This document shows, one piece after another, positions 59,078-64,000 of a stretch of DNA of 64,000 nt (positions are counted from its first letter, which is position 1; every line of letters begins with the position of its first letter). The stretch lies in contig NZ_CANSMR010000012.1 of the NCBI RefSeq assembly GCF_947648125.1, positions 149,705-213,704 on the forward strand, written 5' to 3'. The stretch is from an uncultured Bradyrhizobium sp. (GTDB lineage Bacteria > Pseudomonadota > Alphaproteobacteria > Rhizobiales > Xanthobacteraceae). Below the pieces are notes generated by a model. The model had not been told where the DNA came from, did no database searches, and saw nothing but the letters and a program-made list of their open reading frames with translations. A program made the translations under genes and the position numbers.

Positions 59078-59776
59078 ATGTTGGCGGGACCGCGGCCGGA
59101 ATGGCTGACTTTCGATTGCTACGGGACGCTGATCCAATGGGACGAAGGTCTGGCTGCTGCGGTTCGCAGCATCCTGTCCCGCAGCGGAGGATCGGTCGAT
59201 CCGAATGAGCTCCTCGCGATCTACGACCGCCATGAGCATCGGCTGGAGCAGCAACGCCCGCATATGTCCTTCAGGGACGTCAGTGCCGAAGCGCTGCGCC
59301 TGACGATGGCGGAGCTGGCGTTGCCCTTCGACGCGAGCCAGGCGGAGCTTCTGATTTCGTCGATCAGCGTGATGCCTCCGTTTCCGGAGGTGGTCGAGAC
59401 GCTGGGCCACCTCAAGGCAGCCGGCCTGAAGCTTGCGATCATCTCCAACACCGATGATGCGATCATCGCCGGCAATGTCGCGCAACTCGGCAGTCACATC
59501 GATCGCGTCATCACCGCCGAGCAGGCCGAAGCCTACAAGCCCTCCGCGCGGATCTTCCAGCACGCCTGGAACGCCATCGGCGTCGGCAAGGACAGGCTGC
59601 TGCATATCTGCGCCAGCCCGCATCTCGACCTCGCGGCCGCTCGCGAACTCGGCTTTCGAGCGATCTGGATCGATCGTGGCACGGGCCGGCAGCCGTTGTC
59701 GGACTATGTGCCGAACGCGACGGCCAGCGCGCTCGACCGGGTGCCCGAGCTGCTGCGCGCTGCCGGCTGGATGTGA
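59078..59776 (+). CDS. HAD-superfamily hydrolase, haloacid dehalogenase type II-like
   Basis: 232 residues with GAGGAA upstream. HAD motif I is LTFDCYGTLIQWD with nucleophile Asp13, motif II is AIISNTDDA, and the Lys of motif III is in EAYKPSARIFQHA. The last motif (ICASPHLDLAAARELGFRAIWIDR) departs from the S-x-N-x-x-D-x-x-GA form of proven L-2-haloacid dehalogenases, so the dehalogenase name is only by family. Cytoplasmic. It ends 23 nt from the convergent outer-membrane protein gene. Confidence 0.9.
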   Translation: MLAGPRPEWLTFDCYGTLIQWDEGLAAAVRSILSRSGGSVDPNELLAIYDRHEHRLEQQRPHMSFRDVSAEALRLTMAELALPFDASQAELLISSISVMPPFPEVVETLGHLKAAGLKLAIISNTDDAIIAGNVAQLGSHIDRVITAEQAEAYKPSARIFQHAWNAIGVGKDRLLHICASPHLDLAAARELGFRAIWIDRGTGRQPLSDYVPNATASALDRVPELLRAAGWM

Positions 59777-59799
59777 CGCTGCACCGGAAGCGAAATCAG

Positions 59800-61545
59800 C
59801 TAGTTCTGCACCCGCACGCCCAGCATCACGACCGTCGACGCCGAGCTCTGTCCGGCCAGGTTCGAATCCAGCCAGTCGCGGCGCACGGTGCCCTTGATCC
59901 AGAGGCTGCGGGTCATCTTGTAGATCAGGTCGGCCGACACCGAATAGATCGTGTCGTTGCGGTTGTCGCCCTGGTAGTCGAGCGTGCCGTAGGTGAATTT
60001 GCCGATGCCGGTCAGCCAGCGGCGGAAGTCGTGGTCGACCTCGACGGTGTAGGTGCGCGACAGCACGCCGGAGGTACCGGGCAGCGTGGTCTCGCCGAGC
60101 TGGGTGTCGGAATAGAATTTCGCCGTGGTCAGCGGCGTCGCGGTCCAGGTCAGCGATGCGGTGGTCAGCAGGCCCTCGAGTGGGCTAAGCCGCGGGTCGA
60201 CATAGTCGCGCCTGGCATAGCCGATCGAGATTTCGCCGAACAGAATCCGCGTGAACTCGAACGACGTGCCGACCTTGGCGTAACCGCCCGACGAATTGCG
60301 CGCGTAACCGGCGCGGTCGAGATAGAGATCATGGAAGCGGCTGTCGCCCTCCACTTCCACGAACGGCTTCACGGCCGGATTGAGCTCATAGCTGACGCGG
60401 CCGACACCCCCATATTGGGTGAAGTTGCGGTCGTCGTTCGACGACGAGGTGCCGTCGGTCAGCTTCGACCATTGGTAATCGGTGCGGTCGACGGTGCCGC
60501 CGAGCGAGACCTGCATGCGGTTGAAATGCTGGTCGATGCCGAAGGTGCCGCCGACCGTGGTGTAGAGCGGATATTTGGCGAGGCCGGCCTGCACGTTCGG
60601 GCTGCCGGGATTGTCGGTCGAGACCAGCATGCGGGCCTGTCCCGTCAGATGCGTGTCCCTCGACACATCGAGACGGCCGTCGATATGGCCGGTGAAGTTC
60701 GGACGGTCGATATCGAGCGGCGCCGACAACGGCGTGCCGTCAATCGGCGTCAGTTGGGAGCCGTAGCCGGTGAACGAGCCGCGCAGATCGGCGACGACGG
60801 CGTGGCGCTCCCAGTCCGACATCGCGACGAATTCCGGCGCGACCATGTAGAACGCCTTGCCCTGCGGCGAATTCAGGCGGCCCGGATTGGTATCGTAGCC
60901 CGCCATCACCTCGACCGCGGTCTTCACCATGAACGAGCCGGCGTAATCGCCGACCGCGCCGAACGGATCGTCGTCGATCTTGAGCCGCCTGCGCGCCGGC
61001 TGGCCGACGATGGTGCCGGCCATCGCCGGCGGCAGCGGCGGCTTGCTGGCGGTCTCCGACGGCGGGATCGACAGCCGCAACTGCCCGGCCGCGGTCAACG
61101 GCGGCGGCGTGGGCACCGGCGAGCCGGGTCCCGGCGGCGGCTTCGGCTTGGCTTGGCCCGGATAATATTTCGGCTTCAGGCGCTTCCGATTGAGCGAGTC
61201 ATAGCCTGATGTCGCCGCGCCGTTGGCGGCAGGCAGACCATAGGTCGGGACCTGTCCGACGCGTTCCGGCGTTGACGCCGACGACGAGGCACGCCGGGCA
61301 GGATCGGCGTCGGGCAGCCTCAAGCCGTTGAGCGGATCCATGGCATCGGCGGTGGTCCGGCGCAGCGGCGAATCCTGGGTGATCACCTGGCTCTGCCGGT
61401 TCGGGCTGAACAGATCGGGCGTCACGGTCTGGGCGCTGGCGCGCCCGGTCGTCGCGGCCAGCGCAGGAGTCAGCAAAAGGCATGGCAAAACCACGCGAAC
61501 GAGGCGTCCGCGCCGATTTGGGCCGCTTGCTGGCCGCCGCCACAC
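59800..61545 (-). CDS. Outer-membrane beta-barrel protein with proline-rich N-terminal linker
   Basis: 581 residues. A signal peptide ends near GRASAQ (about residue 39). Residues 40-200 are disordered, including PKPPPGPGSPVPTPPP. Residues about 205-581 form a beta-barrel with alternating short turns and aromatic-ended strands (VEVMAGYDTNPGRL, TYTVEVDHDFRRWLTGIGKFTYG) of the BBP2_2/outer-membrane beta-barrel family. It ends LGVRVQN, with Asn instead of the usual final Phe. It is divergent from kdsD, which makes an LPS precursor. Function unknown, probably a porin-like envelope protein. Confidence 0.87.
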   Translation of the reverse strand: MWRRPASGPNRRGRLVRVVLPCLLLTPALAATTGRASAQTVTPDLFSPNRQSQVITQDSPLRRTTADAMDPLNGLRLPDADPARRASSSASTPERVGQVPTYGLPAANGAATSGYDSLNRKRLKPKYYPGQAKPKPPPGPGSPVPTPPPLTAAGQLRLSIPPSETASKPPLPPAMAGTIVGQPARRRLKIDDDPFGAVGDYAGSFMVKTAVEVMAGYDTNPGRLNSPQGKAFYMVAPEFVAMSDWERHAVVADLRGSFTGYGSQLTPIDGTPLSAPLDIDRPNFTGHIDGRLDVSRDTHLTGQARMLVSTDNPGSPNVQAGLAKYPLYTTVGGTFGIDQHFNRMQVSLGGTVDRTDYQWSKLTDGTSSSNDDRNFTQYGGVGRVSYELNPAVKPFVEVEGDSRFHDLYLDRAGYARNSSGGYAKVGTSFEFTRILFGEISIGYARRDYVDPRLSPLEGLLTTASLTWTATPLTTAKFYSDTQLGETTLPGTSGVLSRTYTVEVDHDFRRWLTGIGKFTYGTLDYQGDNRNDTIYSVSADLIYKMTRSLWIKGTVRRDWLDSNLAGQSSASTVVMLGVRVQN

Positions 61546-61734
61546 GATGGAAATACCCCAACGAATTCATGCACTTGACGTACGCATCCCGCCTGGCGGC
61601 GAAAAACGTCGTTAATGGAGTTAAAACAATTATGGTTAATGAGCCGTTGAGGATCCGCCGCCGCGCGTCGCATCGCGGAATCGAACGTGCTAAGGGAGAC
61701 GCCCGGGTGCAAAAGCCCTCCCCTGGAATCCGAA

Positions 61735-62745
61735 ATGGCCAAACCGAAACCGCTGATGACCAAATCATCCGGCCCCGATGACGGCGCCGTTCAATCGGCG
61801 CTCCGCACCCTCGATGCCGAAGCAAGCGGCGTCGCTGCGCTGTCTGCGGCACTCAAATCCGACCTCGGCGCGACGTTCACGGCGGCGGCCGAGCTGATCC
61901 GCAACGCCAAGGGGCGGCTGATCGTGACCGGGCTCGGCAAGTCGGGCCATATCGGTCGCAAGATCGCCGCGACCTTTGCCTCGACGGGTACGCCGGCGTT
62001 CTTCGTGCACACCGCCGAAGCCAGCCACGGCGACCTCGGCATGATCACGGCCGACGACGCGATCCTGGCGCTGTCATGGTCCGGCGAGCAGCCGGAGATG
62101 CGCAATCTGATCGCCTATGCCGCGCGCTTCGGCATCCCGCTGATCGCGATGACCGCCGACAAGGACTCGACGCTGAGCAAAGCGGCCGACGTGCAGCTCA
62201 CCATGCCGAAGGCCCGCGAGGCCTGCCCGCACAATCTGGCGCCGACCACGTCCTCGCTGATGATGCTGGCGCTCGGCGATGCGCTGGCGATCGCGCTGCT
62301 CGAAGGCCGCGGCTTCACCTCGACCGATTTCAGCGTGCTGCATCCGGGCGGCAAGCTCGGCGCGCTCCTGAAATATGCCCGCGACCTGATGCACAGCGGC
62401 GAGACGCTGCCGCTGAAGCCGCTCGGCACCAAGATGTCGGATGCGCTGGTCGAGATGACCTCCAAGGGCTTTGGCTGCGTCGGCATCGTCGACCGCCACG
62501 GCCATCTCGTCGGCATCGTCACCGATGGCGATTTGCGCCGGCAGCTGACGCGCCCCGAGCTTTTGACGCTGTCGGTCGACGAGGTCATGACCAAGACCCC
62601 GAAAACCATCAGCCGCGACACGCTGGCCGGCGAAGCGCTGGAAGTGCTCAACGCCTCGAAGATCACGACGCTGATCGTGACCGATGCGAAGAAGCCGGTC
62701 GGCATCATCCATCTACACGATCTGCTGCGCGCCGGCGTGGCGTAG
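61735..62745 (+). CDS. kdsD: Arabinose-5-phosphate isomerase (KdsD/KpsF/GutQ family)
   Basis: 336 residues from MAKPKPLMTKSSGPDD. The SIS sugar-isomerase domain spans about 40-180 (RLIVTGLGKSGHIGRKIAATFASTGTPAFFVH, LSWSGEQPE, the LAPTTSS and LHPGGKLG segments). Two CBS domains follow (about 215-336: GCVGIVDRHGHLVGIVTDGDLRR and VDEVMTKTPKTI). It interconverts ribulose 5-phosphate and arabinose 5-phosphate, the first step of Kdo synthesis for lipopolysaccharide. It is monocistronic. Confidence 0.94.
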   Translation: MAKPKPLMTKSSGPDDGAVQSALRTLDAEASGVAALSAALKSDLGATFTAAAELIRNAKGRLIVTGLGKSGHIGRKIAATFASTGTPAFFVHTAEASHGDLGMITADDAILALSWSGEQPEMRNLIAYAARFGIPLIAMTADKDSTLSKAADVQLTMPKAREACPHNLAPTTSSLMMLALGDALAIALLEGRGFTSTDFSVLHPGGKLGALLKYARDLMHSGETLPLKPLGTKMSDALVEMTSKGFGCVGIVDRHGHLVGIVTDGDLRRQLTRPELLTLSVDEVMTKTPKTISRDTLAGEALEVLNASKITTLIVTDAKKPVGIIHLHDLLRAGVA

Positions 62746-62759
62746 GCCACGCTTCTCTC

Positions 62760-62878
62760 CGTCATTGCGAGCCAACGGGTCGCGCGAATGCGCGCCCGAT
62801 GACAGGCTAAGCGAAGCAATCCATCTCTCCGCTCGCGGAGGCATGGATTGCTTCGTCGCTTCGCTCCTCGCAATGACG
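62760..62878. repeat. Dispersed palindromic repeat (119 bp)
   Basis: Outer arms CGTCATTGCGAG and CTCGCAATGACG are inverted, with inner arms CGAAGCAATCCAT and ATGGATTGCTTCG. It is a classic large intergenic repeat of Bradyrhizobium-type genomes, placed between convergent kdsD and the next gene. Confidence 0.85.
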
Positions 62879-62882
62879 GCGA

Positions 62883-63422
62883 TTACCTCGGAAACCGCGC
62901 CGCGGTCGCCTCCAGTGGCAAGGCCAGCGCGTTGGCGAGGTAGGAGACCGTGCGGTAGAAGCCGCACAACAGGATGATCTCCAGCACCTGATCGTCATCA
63001 TAATGCGCCGACAGCGCGGCGAATTCCGCGTCATCCAGCGTCGCCCGCGCATGCAGCGCGTCGACCGCGGCGAGCAACGCCTGTTCGGCCGGCGACCAGC
63101 AGTCGGCATCGGCCGCACCGCGCACGGTGGCGTGGACCTGCTCATCCGACAGCCCGGCGGCGGCGCCGAACGCCGTGACATGCACGCCCCATTCATATTC
63201 GCAGGCGTTGAGCGCGCAGGTGCGGTCGATCACGATCTCGCGCTCCCGCAACGGCAGCGGCCCGCGGTCGAGCAGGCTGCCGCCGCGAAACTTCTCCCAG
63301 GCGCGCGGGTGCCCCGCCATCATGCGGAACAGCACCAGCGGCGGCTTGCCGCGCATGATGCGGTCGAAATGCTGTTGAACGTCCGCCGCATAGGGCGGAT
63401 CGAGTGGCGCGATGCGTGACAT
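62883..63422 (-). CDS. Carboxymuconolactone decarboxylase (AhpD-like) family protein
   Basis: 179 residues. The family core is REREIVIDRTCALNACEYEWGVHVTAFG (about 59-86), where Cys, Glu and His in the ACEYEWGVH part occupy the usual active site. LLCGFYRTVSYLANALALPLE is the following helix. Members are decarboxylases or thiol peroxidases; with a single nearby Cys pair spaced CALNAC the AhpD CxxC chemistry is not obvious. The gene is divergent from an HxlR-family regulator across a region with two operators. Confidence 0.9.
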   Translation of the reverse strand: MSRIAPLDPPYAADVQQHFDRIMRGKPPLVLFRMMAGHPRAWEKFRGGSLLDRGPLPLREREIVIDRTCALNACEYEWGVHVTAFGAAAGLSDEQVHATVRGAADADCWSPAEQALLAAVDALHARATLDDAEFAALSAHYDDDQVLEIILLCGFYRTVSYLANALALPLEATAARFPR

Positions 63423-63434
63423 GGGCTGATCTCA

Positions 63435-63476
63435 TTGCTACATTTACTGTAGCAATACGCTACAATATCTGTAGCG
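63435..63476. promoter_or_regulatory. Two tandem perfect palindromic operators between CMD and HxlR genes
   Basis: TTGCTACA-TTTAC-TGTAGCAA (63435-63455) and CGCTACA-ATATC-TGTAGCG (63458-63476) share the core GCTACA-N5-TGTAGC. Their centres are 22 bp apart, two helical turns. They fill the 89-bp divergent promoter region and are very likely bound by the adjacent HxlR-family regulator. Confidence 0.8.
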
Positions 63477-63511
63477 ATCGACGCAAGCGAGATTCATGAG
63501 GTATTCGCGAC

Positions 63512-63847
63512 ATGGCGAAGCAGGCTCCAGCCACGAAACCCGGCGTCCGCGGTTCGCGATCCGGCCGCCCGATCATGGCGCTGCTCGATCTGCTCGGACG
63601 ACGCTGGACCTTGCGCATCGTCTGGGAGCTGCGCGAGGGCGCACTGACCTCACGCGCGCTGCGCACCGCCTGCGACGAGGCCTCACCGACGATCCTGCAG
63701 ACCCGGTTGACCGAGCTGCGCGAGGCGGGCTTCGTCGAGCTGACTGATGATGGTTACGGCCTCACTGTGCTGGGCCGGGAGCTGTTCCAGACCTTCACGC
63801 CACTCCATCGCTTCGCCGAGCGCTGGAGCAAGCAGGAAGGCAGCTAG
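63512..63847 (+). CDS. HxlR-family winged-helix transcriptional regulator
   Basis: 111 residues. The HxlR core is IMALLDLLGRRWTLRIVWELREGALTSRALRTAC, followed by SPTILQTRLTELREAGFVELTDDGYGLTVLGREL. These small dimeric proteins bind spaced dyads and often answer to electrophiles, quinones or oxidants through a cysteine; here the only Cys is in RTACDEAS (about residue 51). It is divergent from the CMD-family gene and probably represses it and itself. Confidence 0.93.
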   Translation: MAKQAPATKPGVRGSRSGRPIMALLDLLGRRWTLRIVWELREGALTSRALRTACDEASPTILQTRLTELREAGFVELTDDGYGLTVLGRELFQTFTPLHRFAERWSKQEGS

Positions 63848-63891
63848 GCCGTGATGAAGTCAGGTTGAACTGGCAACCGCAAAGACGCTGT

Positions 63892-63930
63892 GCTCCCTCT
63901 CCCGCTTGCGGGGGAGGGCCGGGGTGGGGG
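63892..63930. repeat. Short inverted repeat near the window end
   Basis: CTCCCTCTCCCGC and GCGGGGGAGGGCC pair around TT, followed by GGGGTGGGGG. It is a frequent GC-rich intergenic element of this genome type. The remaining bases to 64000 show no gene. Confidence 0.55.
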
Positions 63931-64000
63931 GTTCGCCGCAGATCCCATCGTGGAGAGAGCCCCCCCCCGCCGCGCTGCGCGCGTCGGCCTCCCCCGCACG

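Noticed and set aside
61600-61660. TTAA pairs upstream of kdsD considered as a CtrA box
   Set aside because: The spacings are 5 and 11 bp, not the 7 bp required (TTAA-N7-TTAA).

Overview
The window is high-GC DNA from a free-living or plant-associated alphaproteobacterium, most likely Bradyrhizobium or a close relative in the Rhizobiales. This rests on a CpdR cell-cycle regulator, an alpha-r8/suhB-type small RNA, a ROSE RNA thermometer in front of an hsp20 gene, solo Bug-type solute receptors, stand-alone CaiB/BaiF CoA-transferases and many short palindromic intergenic repeats. No phage, insertion sequence, CRISPR array or plasmid function was seen, so it reads as ordinary chromosome rich in transport and catabolic genes.

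Layout. 1-7887 (minus strand) is one tightly packed operon: ABC transporter (receptor, permease, ATPase), two DUF1989 proteins and a urea-carboxylase-type biotin enzyme that runs off the left edge. Its leader holds a clear guanidine-I (ykkC) riboswitch, a downstream intrinsic terminator and, just upstream, a sigma-54 type promoter. The operon is best read as guanidine uptake and assimilation under joint nitrogen and guanidine control, although automatic annotation would call it urea metabolism. 8588-15773 (plus) is an acyl-CoA ligase followed by a complete branched-chain-amino-acid-type ABC transporter (LivG, H, M, K, F). 15829-19475 (minus) holds a GST, an atypical SDR lacking the catalytic tyrosine, a CoA-transferase and an AraC regulator.

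19691-27298 (minus) encodes a 2,090-residue trimeric autotransporter adhesin with three near-identical DNA repeats, translationally coupled to an IalB-family protein and followed by a membrane-anchored Pro/Ala-rich protein. An AraC regulator lies upstream (27623-28675). 29416-33167 contains a small membrane protein, a winged-helix/TPR regulator, a Bug receptor and a small membrane protein. 33847-36891 has tRNA-Val(GAC), cpdR, an N-formylglutamate amidohydrolase, the alpha-r8/suhB-like sRNA and an IMPase/HisN-type phosphatase. 36979-40355 has a second Bug receptor whose ribosome-binding site sits in a hairpin, a GST, and a divergent LysR/TauE pair.

40339-45919 is an IclR-controlled catabolic operon (enoyl-CoA hydratase, a signal-less solute-binding-like protein, CoA-transferase, MFS transporter). 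Then follow a LysE exporter, an adenylate cyclase fused to a TolB-like/TPR region, an unrecognised conserved protein, an alpha/beta hydrolase, and hsp20 with a sigma-32 promoter and ROSE thermometer. 52503-58863 encodes both glutamate synthase subunits (gltB, gltD), split by a palindromic repeat. The right end has a HAD hydrolase, an outer-membrane beta-barrel protein, KdsD, and a carboxymuconolactone-decarboxylase-family gene divergent from an HxlR regulator, with two perfect tandem operators between them.

Together the window links nitrogen acquisition (guanidine operon, glutamate synthase), CoA-dependent acid catabolism and surface/envelope functions. Start codons were chosen from ribosome-binding sites, signal peptides and overlaps. 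All functional names are from sequence pattern recognition only; no database search was run.
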